DNA from: Nocardia carnea
GTDB taxonomy: Bacteria > Actinomycetota > Actinomycetes > Mycobacteriales > Mycobacteriaceae
DNA length: 51,673 nt
Direction: 5' to 3'
Assembly (NCBI RefSeq): GCF_029869215.1
Contig: NZ_JARWPM010000167.1
Span: forward strand, 1-51,673
Position 1 is the stretch's first letter. Each line of letters opens with the position of its first letter. A model generated the notes under the pieces. It was not told the DNA's origin. It did no database searches and saw nothing but the letters and a program-made list of their open reading frames with translations. Shown here piece after piece: positions 34,713 through 43,126 of the stretch. A program made the position numbers and the translations under genes.

Positions 34713-35688
34713 CGGAACCGCGCATCTGCGCGACGACGCGGCACTGCTCAGCGTGCGCGACCTGGTGGTCGAGTACGACACCGACGGCGGTACCGTGCAG
34801 GCGGTGTCGGCGGTCAGCTTCGACGTCCTGCCCGGCGAAACCCTCGGTATCGTCGGGGAATCGGGATGTGGGAAGTCGACGACCGGCCGGGCCGTACTCC
34901 GTCTGGACCGATTGACCTCCGGGCGGATCGCCTTCGCCGGCGAGCAGATCGACGAGGCCGACGGCCGCCGTATGCGTGCATTGCGGCGCGAGATGCAGAT
35001 GATCTTCCAGGACCCGGTGGCCTCGCTGAATCCGCGGCGGCCGGTGCGCGATATCGTCGTCGAAGGGTTGGCGGTGGCCGGAAAGCCGGCCGACGAACGC
35101 GCGTCGAAATCCGCGGAAGTGCTGGCGAAGGTGGGGATGGGCGACGAGCGGTTCGCCGGTGCGCTGCCCCGGCAACTGTCCGGTGGCCAGGCCCAGCGTA
35201 TCGCGATAGCGCGGGCGCTGGCGGTCGGTCCCCGGCTGCTGATCTGCGACGAACCGGTTTCGGCACTGGATGTCTCGGTGCAGGCGCAGATCCTCAATCT
35301 CATCGCCGAACTCAAGGCCGAATACGACCTGACCGTGGTGTTCATCAGTCACGACCTCGGTGTCGTGCGCACGATCAGCGATAACGTCCTGGTGATGTAC
35401 CTCGGCAAGGTATGCGAGTTCGGTGATGCCGTCGAGGTGTACGACCGGCCGGCGCACCCCTACACGAGGGCGCTGCTCGACTCCGTCCCGCTTGCCGACC
35501 CCGACGAGGGCTTCGCCGGCCCCGCGCTGGCCGGTGATATTCCCTCACCACTCGCGCCGCCACGAGGCTGCCGGTTCCGGACCCGCTGCCCGTACGCCCA
35601 GCAACGCTGCGCCGAGGAGGAACCGGAGGTCCGTGAGATGCGGCCGGGGCAGTACGCGGCCTGTCACTTTCCGCTGACCGGCGGCTGA
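34702..35688 (+). CDS. ABC transporter ATP-binding protein (DppF/OppF-type)
   Basis: The partner ATPase, 328 residues, with Walker A GESGCGKST (52-60), signature LSGGQAQRIAIARAL and Walker B LLICDEPVSALDVSVQ. It has the same C-terminal cysteine segment as DppD (CRFRTRCPYAQQRC). The ATG at 34702 is chosen over GTG at 34690 because GGTGAG sits just in front and the family start fits. It overlaps the DppD stop by 11 bp. A strong 14-bp hairpin at 35702-35740 ends the operon. Confidence 0.92.
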   Translation: MAGSGTAHLRDDAALLSVRDLVVEYDTDGGTVQAVSAVSFDVLPGETLGIVGESGCGKSTTGRAVLRLDRLTSGRIAFAGEQIDEADGRRMRALRREMQMIFQDPVASLNPRRPVRDIVVEGLAVAGKPADERASKSAEVLAKVGMGDERFAGALPRQLSGGQAQRIAIARALAVGPRLLICDEPVSALDVSVQAQILNLIAELKAEYDLTVVFISHDLGVVRTISDNVLVMYLGKVCEFGDAVEVYDRPAHPYTRALLDSVPLADPDEGFAGPALAGDIPSPLAPPRGCRFRTRCPYAQQRCAEEEPEVREMRPGQYAACHFPLTGG

Positions 35689-35701
35689 GCGCCCGGAATC
35701 A

Positions 35702-35740
35702 CCGTGCATCCCGCCCGCGCGGAGCCGGCGGGATGCACGG
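35702..35740. terminator. Strong bidirectional hairpin after the Dpp-type operon
   Basis: CCGTGCATCCCGCC (35702-35715) pairs perfectly with GGCGGGATGCACGG (35727-35740) across an 11-nt loop. It lies between the convergent DppF-type and dehydrogenase genes. Confidence 0.8.
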
Positions 35741-35803
35741 ATCGACATGCGCCCGTGCTCGATCGCGTGCCAGGTGCCCGAGCCGGCGCCGGTGGCGGAG
35801 TTG

Positions 35804-36718
35804 TCAGGGGCTGCGGCGGTCGTCTCCTCCGCCGACGATCACGCCCGCGGCCGCCTCGAGGGGTTTCACGATGGACGTGAAATCGGAATCCGGGCCCTGG
35901 GCGTCCCGGGTCTCCTCCCAGCGCCGGGCGACCGTTCGGGCGAGTTCGGTCGGAATACCGAGCGTCTCGGCCTCGCGCAGGTAGAGCTGGACGTCCTTGG
36001 TCATCAGTCCGGTGGCGAAACCGAAGTCGAAGGTACGGGGGAGTACCGCACGGGGAAATTTGTCGCGGCTGGCGTGGGTCGCGCCCGAGCCGGCGTTGAG
36101 GACATCGATCATCACCGCCGGGTCCAGGCCCGCCTTCACCCCCATGACCATCACCTCGGCGGTCGCGGCCAGGGTGGCGGCGGCCATCAGGTTGTTGATC
36201 AACTTCATCGTCTGGCCCGCACCGGGCTCGGCGGCCACGAGGAACGGCCGGCCGAGCGATTCGAGAAGCGCTGTGGTGGCCGCGAACGCGTCGTCCGGCC
36301 CCGAAGCCATGATGGCGAGGGTGCCGTTGCGCGCCCCCGTGACACCGCCGCTCACCGGGCAGTCGAGCAGAGCGATACCGCGCGCGGCGAGCAACTCCGA
36401 CAGCTGCCGGGCAGCGTGCGTGCCGATAGTGGAGAGTTCGACGACCCGGCGCACCCGTGCACCGTGGACGATGCCCTCGCTACCGGTGGCGACCTCCAGT
36501 GATACCTGCGGTGTCGGCAGACTGGTCAGGACGGTCTCGGCGCGGTCGGCCACGTCCGCGGGGGAGGCCGCCGCGGCGGCGCCGAGCGCGACCGCCCGGT
36601 CGATCGCCTCGGTGCGGGCGTCGAACACCACGAGCCGGTGGCCGGTGTCCCGCAGCCGCGCGGCCATCGCGAACCCCATCTTGCCCAGGCCGATCAACCC
36701 GATATCCGTGGTGCCCAC
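35804..36718 (-). CDS. 3-hydroxyisobutyrate dehydrogenase family (beta-hydroxyacid) NAD(P) oxidoreductase
   Basis: A 304-residue enzyme. The dinucleotide motif is GLGKMG (10-15), the substrate motif is DCPVSGGVTGARNGTLAIM, and the catalytic-lysine segment is GAGQTMKLINNLM. These mark the beta-hydroxyacid dehydrogenase family (3-hydroxyisobutyrate, tartronate semialdehyde or related). The start is a GTG at 36718 that shares one base with the stop of the upstream carboxymuconolactone decarboxylase-like gene, so the two are coupled. It is the last gene of the minus-strand catabolic operon that begins at 41296. Confidence 0.9.
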   Translation of the reverse strand: MGTTDIGLIGLGKMGFAMAARLRDTGHRLVVFDARTEAIDRAVALGAAAAASPADVADRAETVLTSLPTPQVSLEVATGSEGIVHGARVRRVVELSTIGTHAARQLSELLAARGIALLDCPVSGGVTGARNGTLAIMASGPDDAFAATTALLESLGRPFLVAAEPGAGQTMKLINNLMAAATLAATAEVMVMGVKAGLDPAVMIDVLNAGSGATHASRDKFPRAVLPRTFDFGFATGLMTKDVQLYLREAETLGIPTELARTVARRWEETRDAQGPDSDFTSIVKPLEAAAGVIVGGGDDRRSP

Positions 36719-37092
36719 TAGCCGTTGTCCGTTTCGGCCAGTGCTTCCCGCGCGATCCGGAAACCGTCGACGGCAGCCGGGACGCCGGCGTACACGGCGA
36801 CCTGCAGCAGTACCTCGCGGATCTCGTCGCGGGTCACACCGTTGTTGAGGGCTGCCTTGACGTGGGTGCGCAATTCGTGCGGCCGGTTGAGTACCGAGAG
36901 CATGGCGAGGTTGAGCATGGAACGCGTTTTCGGCGACAGGCCGTCGCGACCCCAGACCGCTCCCCAGCAGTACTCGGTGACGAGGTCCTGCAGCGGCTGG
37001 GTGAAATCGTCGGCGGCGGTGTTGCGGACGTAGTCAGCGCCGAGGACGCGGGTGCGAATCCGGCGCCCCTTGTCGTAGGTGTCCTGGTTCAT
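36718..37092 (-). CDS. Carboxymuconolactone decarboxylase family protein
   Basis: A 124-residue protein of the AhpD-like superfamily, CMD branch. The conserved block LSPKTRSMLNLAMLSVLNRPHELRTHVKAALNNGVTRDEIREVLLQVAVYAGVP (read in pieces, residues about 52-105) includes the His/Glu region of the decarboxylase branch. The CxxC of peroxidase-active AhpD members is absent. Family members act in protocatechuate breakdown, but none of the other genes of that pathway is present, so the substrate is open. It lies between the TauD-type gene and the dehydrogenase gene. Confidence 0.87.
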   Translation of the reverse strand: MNQDTYDKGRRIRTRVLGADYVRNTAADDFTQPLQDLVTEYCWGAVWGRDGLSPKTRSMLNLAMLSVLNRPHELRTHVKAALNNGVTRDEIREVLLQVAVYAGVPAAVDGFRIAREALAETDNG

Positions 37093-37137
37093 GAATAGTT
37101 TCCTGCCTGTAGTGGGGTAGTGGTCTCGGGCCGGGGC

Positions 37138-37944
37138 CTAATTCCACGCCTCGTCGCCGGCGAGGGTCGTGCGGTGCATGGTCCGCTCGGAGTCGGGATC
37201 GTAGGGCAGGGCGCGGTGGAGCATGCCGGTGTTGTCCCAGATCACCAGATCTCCGGCCGACCATTCGTGGGTGTAGCGGAAACGCTGCTGGGTGGACCAT
37301 TCCAGGAGTTCGTCGAGTAGCTCACGGCTGCGATCGGGGTCCATGCCGACGATATGGTCCGCGGTGGCGCCGATGACCAGCGACCGCCGCCCGTCCCGGC
37401 GCCGCCAGACCAGCGCGCTCTCGTGCGTGGGGATCCGGCGCCATTGGGCGAGTTGCTGTTCGGTGGGGTCGGGGTGCACCGCCCGTTGCGCCGCCTCGAG
37501 ACTGTGGACCACTCGCAGGCCCGCATATCGTTTGCGTTCGCTCTCGGGCAGGTTCTCGTAGGCGGCGTAGGTGCTGGCGAATTCGGTGCCGCCGCCGACC
37601 ATGGCCACATGTCGTGCGGTGAGCATGGTGGCCTTCGCGGGTATCCGGTTGGTGGTGTCGTCGATATGCCAGCAGAAGGTGCCTTTGAGATATTCGGCCG
37701 TGGGGTTCTTGCCGGGGTCCAGCGACACGGTGAAGATTTCCCGGCCGCCGGGCGCCAGTACGGTGCCCAGTTTGCGGCTCAGCTCGAGCTGCGCCGGATC
37801 GTCGAGATGGGCGCCGCGGATCAACAGGACGCCGCGCCATTTGATCGCCTCGCGGATCCGGGCGACGGTGGCGTCGGACAGCAGGTCGCCGGCATCGGTC
37901 AGTTCGGCTCCCAGCTCTGGGCTCAGGGCTACGGTTTCGGTCAT
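37138..37944 (-). CDS. TauD/TfdA family Fe(II)/2-oxoglutarate dioxygenase
   Basis: A 268-residue dioxygenase. The iron ligands are visible: HID in CWHIDDTTNR (His93, Asp95) and the distal His243 in GMLHRALPYD. Arg254 or Arg258 in SERTMHRTTLAG would bind 2-oxoglutarate. Members hydroxylate taurine, phenoxyacetates, sulfate esters and other carboxylates or amines. The ATG at 37944 has CAGGAGATG upstream; the frame extends to 37986, but without a ribosome site. It lies in the minus-strand catabolic operon and is a likely initiating or early oxidation step. Confidence 0.9.
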   Translation of the reverse strand: MTETVALSPELGAELTDAGDLLSDATVARIREAIKWRGVLLIRGAHLDDPAQLELSRKLGTVLAPGGREIFTVSLDPGKNPTAEYLKGTFCWHIDDTTNRIPAKATMLTARHVAMVGGGTEFASTYAAYENLPESERKRYAGLRVVHSLEAAQRAVHPDPTEQQLAQWRRIPTHESALVWRRRDGRRSLVIGATADHIVGMDPDRSRELLDELLEWSTQQRFRYTHEWSAGDLVIWDNTGMLHRALPYDPDSERTMHRTTLAGDEAWN

Positions 37945-38029
37945 CGGGACATCTCCTGACACTGTTGTGCGCTGCGTTTCGGGCAAGCGACGGGCGGGTG
38001 GACCGAGCGAGCGGGAGCGTGACGCGCGT

Positions 38030-39454
38030 TCACAGCTTCACCACAACGGTTTTGGTGGCAGTGACGGCGTCGAGGGCCGCCACGCCCTTCTCTCTGCCGT
38101 ACCCGGATTTCCGGAATCCGCCGAACGGCAATTCGACACCGCCGCCGGCGCCGTAGGTGTTGACGTAGACCTGTCCGGCCACGATCTCGGCCGCCAGCCG
38201 GTGCGCGCGGGACAGGTCGCGGGTCCACAACGCCGCGAGCAGGGCGTAGTCGGTGCCGTTGGCCAAGGCGACGGCGTGCTCGTCGTCGGCGAAGCTGTTG
38301 ACGGTGAGAACCGGCCCGAAGATCTCTTCCTGCGCGATCGGATCCGCCGGATCGACCTCGTCGATGAGCGTCGGCGGGAAGTAGGCGCCTTCGGTCAAGC
38401 CGTCGCCGGTGGGAACGGCGCCCCCGCAGAGGATTTCGCCCTGGCCGAGGCCGGCGACCATGGTGGCGACCCGGGTCTGCTGTTTACGGGAGATCAGTGG
38501 TCCCAGATCGGGATCGTCGCGCCCGGGTCCGAGGGTGACCCGGGCAAACCGCCGCAGCACCTTCTCCACCAGGGCGTCGTGCACGGATTCCGCGACCAGT
38601 AGCCGGGAACCCGCCGAACAGGTCTGGCCGGCGTTCTGCAGGATCGCCCGGGTGACGAAATCCGCCGCGGTATCGAGATCGGCGTCGGCGAAAACGATCT
38701 GCGGAGATTTACCACCCAGCTCGAGGACCGCCGGCACCACCCGCCGGGCGGCCGCACCGGCCACCTCCGAGCCGATACGGGTGGATCCCACGAAGCCGAG
38801 GGAATCGACGCCGGGGTGTGCGGCCAGTGCGGCACCGGCCTCGGCGCCGATCCCGGTGACGACATTGAATACGCCGGCCGGCAGGCCTGCCTCCACCGCG
38901 AGCCGGGCGAGAGCCACTGCGGTACGGGGTGTTTCGTCGGCGGGTTTGGCGACGACGGCGTTACCCGCCGCGACCGCGGGCGCCACCGCGCGGGCGATCA
39001 GCTGGATGGGATAATTCCAGGCCACAATATGCCCGGTGACGCCGAGCGGTTCGCGCCGGGTGTAGACGTGCAGGTCGCTGTTCAGCGGGATGGCCTGGCC
39101 GTAGTAGGTGTCGATCGCGTGCGCGTAGAAGCGGAAGTACCGCGCCGCGACGGTGACGTCCGCGCGGGCTTGGCTCGCGGGTTTCCCGGTGTCCTCGCAT
39201 TCGTACCGGGCGAGTTCGGCATGGTGGGTTTCGATCGCGCCGGCGATCCGCTCGAGCACTGCCGACCGGTGTTCGGGCGCGGTGGTCCGCCAGTGGCGGA
39301 GCGCGCGCCGGGCCGCGGCGACCGCCCGGTCCACCTCCTCCGGTCCGCCGCGTGCGACCGGCCCCAGCGGCCGTGACGTCGCGGGATCGATATTGTCGTA
39401 CACCTCGGCGGAGGGCACGGCGGCACCGTCGATGAACGATTCGGTAGCGGGCAT
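38030..39454 (-). CDS. NAD(P)-dependent aldehyde dehydrogenase
   Basis: A 474-residue ALDH-superfamily enzyme with all catalytic residues: Asn147 (AWNYP), Glu245 (LELGGKSP) and the nucleophile Cys279 (NAGQTCSAGSR). The overall pattern is closest to betaine-aldehyde or aminobutyraldehyde types, which fits an amine-derived substrate but does not prove one. It is the third gene of the operon, after the acyl-CoA dehydrogenase gene (55 bp upstream), and is followed by the dioxygenase gene. Confidence 0.92.
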   Translation of the reverse strand: MPATESFIDGAAVPSAEVYDNIDPATSRPLGPVARGGPEEVDRAVAAARRALRHWRTTAPEHRSAVLERIAGAIETHHAELARYECEDTGKPASQARADVTVAARYFRFYAHAIDTYYGQAIPLNSDLHVYTRREPLGVTGHIVAWNYPIQLIARAVAPAVAAGNAVVAKPADETPRTAVALARLAVEAGLPAGVFNVVTGIGAEAGAALAAHPGVDSLGFVGSTRIGSEVAGAAARRVVPAVLELGGKSPQIVFADADLDTAADFVTRAILQNAGQTCSAGSRLLVAESVHDALVEKVLRRFARVTLGPGRDDPDLGPLISRKQQTRVATMVAGLGQGEILCGGAVPTGDGLTEGAYFPPTLIDEVDPADPIAQEEIFGPVLTVNSFADDEHAVALANGTDYALLAALWTRDLSRAHRLAAEIVAGQVYVNTYGAGGGVELPFGGFRKSGYGREKGVAALDAVTATKTVVVKL

Positions 39455-39509
39455 GGGGTATCACCTCTCGGCGTGCGACGGAAGCGGCGGCCGCCGCGGT
39501 GGGACCGTG

Positions 39510-40685
39510 TCAGTCGAGGCGGTGGCGCTCGATGAGCTGGCGGGCGATCACGGTGCGCTGCACTTCGTTCGTTCCTTCCCCGACGATCATCAGCGGGGCA
39601 TCGCGGAAGTACCGTTCCACGTCGAATTCCGTGGAATAGCCGTATCCGCCGTGGATGCGCACCGCGTTCAGCGCGATCTTCATCGCGGTCTCGGACGCGA
39701 ACAGTTTGGCCATCCCGGCCTCCATATCGGCCCGGACACCGGAGTCGTAGCAGCGCGCGGCATGGTGCACCAGCTGGCGCGCGGCCGTCAGTTCGGTGGC
39801 CATATCGGCCAGATAGTTGCCGATCGACTGATGCTTCCAGATGGGTGTGCCGAATGCCTCGCGTTGCTGGGCATACCGAATCGAGTCGTCCAGCGCCGCC
39901 CGGCCGACCCCGAGTGCCCGGGACGCCACCTGGATCCGCCCGATCTCGAGGCCCCGCATCATCTGCCCGAACCCCCGGCCCTCGACCCCGCCGAGCAGTG
40001 CGCCGGCGGGCACCCGGAACTCGTCGAAGGTCAGCTCGCAGCTCTCCACGCCTTTGTATCCGAGCTTGGGCAGATCCCGCGAGATCATGAAGCCCGGCCC
40101 GGGCTCCACCAGCAGCACGCTGATGCCGCGGTGCGCGGGGACGGCTGCCGGGTCGGTCTTGCACAGCAACGCCACCAGACCGGATCTGCGTGCGTTACTG
40201 ATCCAGGTCTTCGATCCGCTGACGACGTAGGTGTCCGCGTCGCGCCGGGCCACGGTACGCATGGCCTGCAGATCCGAGCCGCCGCCGGGTTCGGTGAGTG
40301 CCATCGTGGCGCGTAGCTCGCCGGTCGCCAGCCGGGGCAGATACCGGTCCCGCTGCTCGGCGGTTCCGTAGTCCAGGAGCAGTTTCGCCACGACGGTATG
40401 GCCGCCCATCGCTCCGGCCAGGCTCATCCAGCCGCGGGCGAGTTCCTCGGTGATCAAGGAATAGCAGGTCGTGGAGACCTTCCCGTCGCCCCAGGGCGGT
40501 GGGATCGCCACACCGTAGATACCGATCCGCTTCATCTGCTCTATCAGGTGTTCGGGGTAGGTATCGGACTGTTCGAGCCGGCGTGCCACCGGCCGCACCT
40601 CACGGTCGACGAAATCCCGGACCACGCCGACCAATCTGGCCTCGATGTCATCGATTCCGTGGGTACTCACGGCTTCTTCCGTCAC
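39510..40685 (-). CDS. Acyl-CoA dehydrogenase family flavoprotein
   Basis: A 391-residue FAD enzyme. The flavin segment is ATMALTEPGGGSDLQAM, the substrate-binding KTWISNARRSG follows, and the C-terminal catalytic region is LMIVGEGTNEVQRTVIARQL. The GTG at 40685 is taken as the start because it overlaps the upstream stop (GTGA) and has CGGAGGG in front; a GTG at 40670 is an alternative. It is coupled to the PIG-L-like gene and heads the oxidative part of the operon. Confidence 0.92.
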   Translation of the reverse strand: MTEEAVSTHGIDDIEARLVGVVRDFVDREVRPVARRLEQSDTYPEHLIEQMKRIGIYGVAIPPPWGDGKVSTTCYSLITEELARGWMSLAGAMGGHTVVAKLLLDYGTAEQRDRYLPRLATGELRATMALTEPGGGSDLQAMRTVARRDADTYVVSGSKTWISNARRSGLVALLCKTDPAAVPAHRGISVLLVEPGPGFMISRDLPKLGYKGVESCELTFDEFRVPAGALLGGVEGRGFGQMMRGLEIGRIQVASRALGVGRAALDDSIRYAQQREAFGTPIWKHQSIGNYLADMATELTAARQLVHHAARCYDSGVRADMEAGMAKLFASETAMKIALNAVRIHGGYGYSTEFDVERYFRDAPLMIVGEGTNEVQRTVIARQLIERHRLD

Positions 40686-41296
40686 CGGACCGACCCTCCG
40701 AAGGCGGCCGGATCGCAGGCGGGCAATGCCCACCGGGAGGCGAGAGCGGTGCCGAAGTTCTCGGTGGGCGCCACCGTATCGGCCCCACCGCGGACAGCAC
40801 GCAGAGCCTGTTTCTTGAAGGCGCGGGCGGCGTGGCTGAGCCGATGCGTGGTGATTTCGGTCCGGTCGGCGGTCTCCGCGGCGTACTGGGGCCCCCAGAT
40901 CGAGATCTCGATCGTCGCACTGTCCGGGTACTCCTGTAGCCGTCTGCGCAGCCTGTCCTCGGTGGCCAGCAATTCCGCCGAAATGGCGACGGCGCGCGGT
41001 GGTCGTCGCCGGCGCCGCCGAGCGAATGCGGCGTCCAGCTCGAGTGCGGATGCCCCCAGGATGTGGGCCGGTAGTGGATCGTCGAGAGTGCCGGCGAGCA
41101 CGGTGACCTCCCAGCCGGCCATCGCGAGATCGCATATCCGCCCGCCCGCGGCGCTCACCGCATCGTCCATGGTCGTCCCGAGCACCACCAGTCGCGGCCG
41201 GATGCCCTGACGGTACCGGCCGTGCAGGTATGCGAGGCCGGCGCTCTCCGGCACGTTGTCCTGGGACGGCAAGAGGGTCGGGGCGGATGGAGTCAT
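40682..41296 (-). CDS. PIG-L/LmbE-like protein lacking the zinc-site histidine motif
   Basis: A 204-residue protein whose N-terminal segment RLVVLGTTMDDAVSAAGGRICDLAMAGWEVTVL (in pieces, residues 35-67) fits the PIG-L deacetylase fold. The usual AHPDDE reads TTMDDA (41-46): His to Thr and Glu to Ala, with the two Asp kept. The downstream HPDH segment is missing, and the protein is shorter than usual. The later EYPDSATIEISIWG recalls the family C-terminus. It is probably not an active zinc deacetylase. The ATG at 41296 follows GAGGGAGAA. It is the first gene of the operon and is translationally coupled to the acyl-CoA dehydrogenase gene. Confidence 0.6.
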   Translation of the reverse strand: MTPSAPTLLPSQDNVPESAGLAYLHGRYRQGIRPRLVVLGTTMDDAVSAAGGRICDLAMAGWEVTVLAGTLDDPLPAHILGASALELDAAFARRRRRRPPRAVAISAELLATEDRLRRRLQEYPDSATIEISIWGPQYAAETADRTEITTHRLSHAARAFKKQALRAVRGGADTVAPTENFGTALASRWALPACDPAAFGGSVR

Positions 41297-41428
41297 GGGT
41301 TCTCCCTCGGTACGGAACGGCCGGTGCGCCGGGTGCCGGATAACTGTCACACTAGAAAGTATCCGAACGCGTATATTTTTGAGTATAGGGCGCCGCAGGC
41401 GAGGGAGGGGTTGTTTTCGGGAGACGTT

Positions 41429-42055
41429 TCAGCGGGGCGCCGCGCCGCGGAGAAACAGCCGGACGGCGTGCCGGAGGTGCCGGTCCTCCTGTTGTTTCGA
41501 TCGGAAGAGTCCGAAATCGGCCATCCGGCCGGGAATCAGCTCCACCATCGCGAGGAAGTGTTCGGCGGCCAGCTCGATATCCTCCACATCGATCGTGCCC
41601 TCGTCGATACCGCGGCGCAGGACCCGGACGACCGCCCGCTGCCGTCCGGACCACATCATCGAGTCCGTGCTGATCGCGAATTCCGGAAATCGGGCCGACT
41701 CGTTCATCGCGATCCGCATCAGCCGGACGCTCTCCGGGTCCAGTGCGCGGGCGACGGCCACCCGGCCGATCTCGAGCAATGCTGTCTCCAGGTCCTTGTC
41801 GTCGACGGCCGGATCCTCGTCGGACGATTCGTATTTCGACAGTGCCCAGGGGATGACATCGGCGAAGGCGGCACGTTTGTCGGGATACCGCGCGTACAGT
41901 GACCGTTTGGTGATACCGGCCTTCCGGGCGATGGCCTCCATCGTCGCTCCGTCGTAGCCGGATTCCAGGAACGTCGCGACCGCGGCCTCGCGGACCGCCT
42001 GATTGAGCTTCTTGGCCTCGGCCTGGGTGGGGCGGCCGCGTCTCGTCTCCGCCAT
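41429..42055 (-). CDS. TetR family transcriptional regulator
   Basis: A 208-residue TetR repressor with a basic arm (AETRRGRPTQAEAKKL), a helix-turn-helix (MEAIARKAGITKRSLYARYPDKRAAF, in pieces, residues about 39-64) and a C-terminal ligand domain. It is divergent from the SDR gene at 42175; a perfect 8-1-8 palindrome at 42077-42093 lies 22 bp from its start codon. It is also directly upstream of the catabolic operon that begins at 41296 on the same strand, so it may control that operon too. Confidence 0.9.
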   Translation of the reverse strand: MAETRRGRPTQAEAKKLNQAVREAAVATFLESGYDGATMEAIARKAGITKRSLYARYPDKRAAFADVIPWALSKYESSDEDPAVDDKDLETALLEIGRVAVARALDPESVRLMRIAMNESARFPEFAISTDSMMWSGRQRAVVRVLRRGIDEGTIDVEDIELAAEHFLAMVELIPGRMADFGLFRSKQQEDRHLRHAVRLFLRGAAPR

Positions 42056-42076
42056 CTGGGCCCCCTATCGTCCCGC

Positions 42077-42093
42077 ACGGATATAATATCCGT
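42077..42093. promoter_or_regulatory. Perfect 8-1-8 palindrome between TetR and SDR genes
   Basis: ACGGATAT, a, ATATCCGT, followed closely by a second small palindrome AGTATACT (42097-42104). The position suits an operator controlling both divergent genes. Confidence 0.65.
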
Positions 42094-42174
42094 CAGAGTA
42101 TACTTCTTTGCGGGCCGGGTTCGCCGCCGCCGGCGCGGAATGTATTCCCCCGCCTCATCTGGATCGGAGTGCCG

Positions 42175-43122
42175 ATGACGAATCCGCCCATGATCGATCG
42201 CGCCGACGGGGATGCGCGTCCCACCGCCGAGGCGATCGTTACCGGGATCGACCTCACCGGCCGCACCTGTGTGATCACCGGAGCATCCTCCGGCCTCGGC
42301 CGCGAATCCGCCCGTGCTCTCGCCCGCGCCGGGGCCCATGTCGTGCTGACCGCCAGGCGGGCCGAGGCCGCCGATGCGGCGGTCACCGAGATCCGCCGGG
42401 AGGTACCCGGTGCGCGCCTGTCCGCGGTTGTCCTGGATCTGGCTTCGCTGGCCGGGGTACGGGCCGCCGCCGCTCGTATCGCCGAGCTGGCACCGGCCGT
42501 CGATGTGCTCATGAACAACGCCGGAGTGATGTTCACGCCGTTCGCCCGGACCGCCGACGGCTTCGAACTGCAGATCGGCACCAACCATCTCGGCCACTTC
42601 GAACTCACCCGATTGCTCCTCGACCGGTTGCGCGCGGCCGAGGGGGCGAGAATTGTCAACGTCGCGTCGGAGGGGTATCGGATGGCCGATATCGATCTCA
42701 CCGATCTGCACTGGGAGAAACGGGCTTACGACAAGTTCCTGGCCTACGGTGCGTCCAAGACCGCGAATATCCTGCATGCCCTCGAACTCGACCGGCGGCT
42801 GCGTGCCGACGGAATCCGGGCCTGTGCTGTGCATCCCGGCAGGGTCGCCACGCGGCTGGCCCGTCATATGACCCGTGCGGATATCGCGGCGGTACCCACC
42901 GTCCGGGCGGGCATCCGGCGCCGGACCCGTGCCGATGGTGCAGTTCTCACACCCCAGGAAGGGGCGGCTACCCAGGTGTGGGCGGCAGTGCACCCGGAGT
43001 CACGCAGCCTCGGCGGCGTGTACGTCGCGCACTGCGCGGCCGAACCGGATATCGAGGACTATGCGGTGGATACCGGCCGGGCCGCGGAATTGTGGGAGCT
43101 GTCCGAACGGTTGTGCCGGTAA
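42175..43122 (+). CDS. Short-chain dehydrogenase/reductase
   Basis: A 315-residue SDR of the retinol-dehydrogenase-like (extended loop) group. The cofactor motif is TGASSGLG (35-42), NNAG is at 114-117, and the catalytic Ser165, Tyr191 and Lys195 (YGASK) are present. The start ATG 42175 is preferred to GTG 42169 because GGAG lies 5 bp before it. It is divergent from one TetR gene and convergent with another (stops 4 bp apart). Reduction of an aldehyde or ketone is expected; a link to the LuxC/LuxE aldehyde product next door is possible but speculative. Confidence 0.9.
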   Translation: MTNPPMIDRADGDARPTAEAIVTGIDLTGRTCVITGASSGLGRESARALARAGAHVVLTARRAEAADAAVTEIRREVPGARLSAVVLDLASLAGVRAAAARIAELAPAVDVLMNNAGVMFTPFARTADGFELQIGTNHLGHFELTRLLLDRLRAAEGARIVNVASEGYRMADIDLTDLHWEKRAYDKFLAYGASKTANILHALELDRRLRADGIRACAVHPGRVATRLARHMTRADIAAVPTVRAGIRRRTRADGAVLTPQEGAATQVWAAVHPESRSLGGVYVAHCAAEPDIEDYAVDTGRAAELWELSERLCR

Positions 43123-43126
43123 GTGT

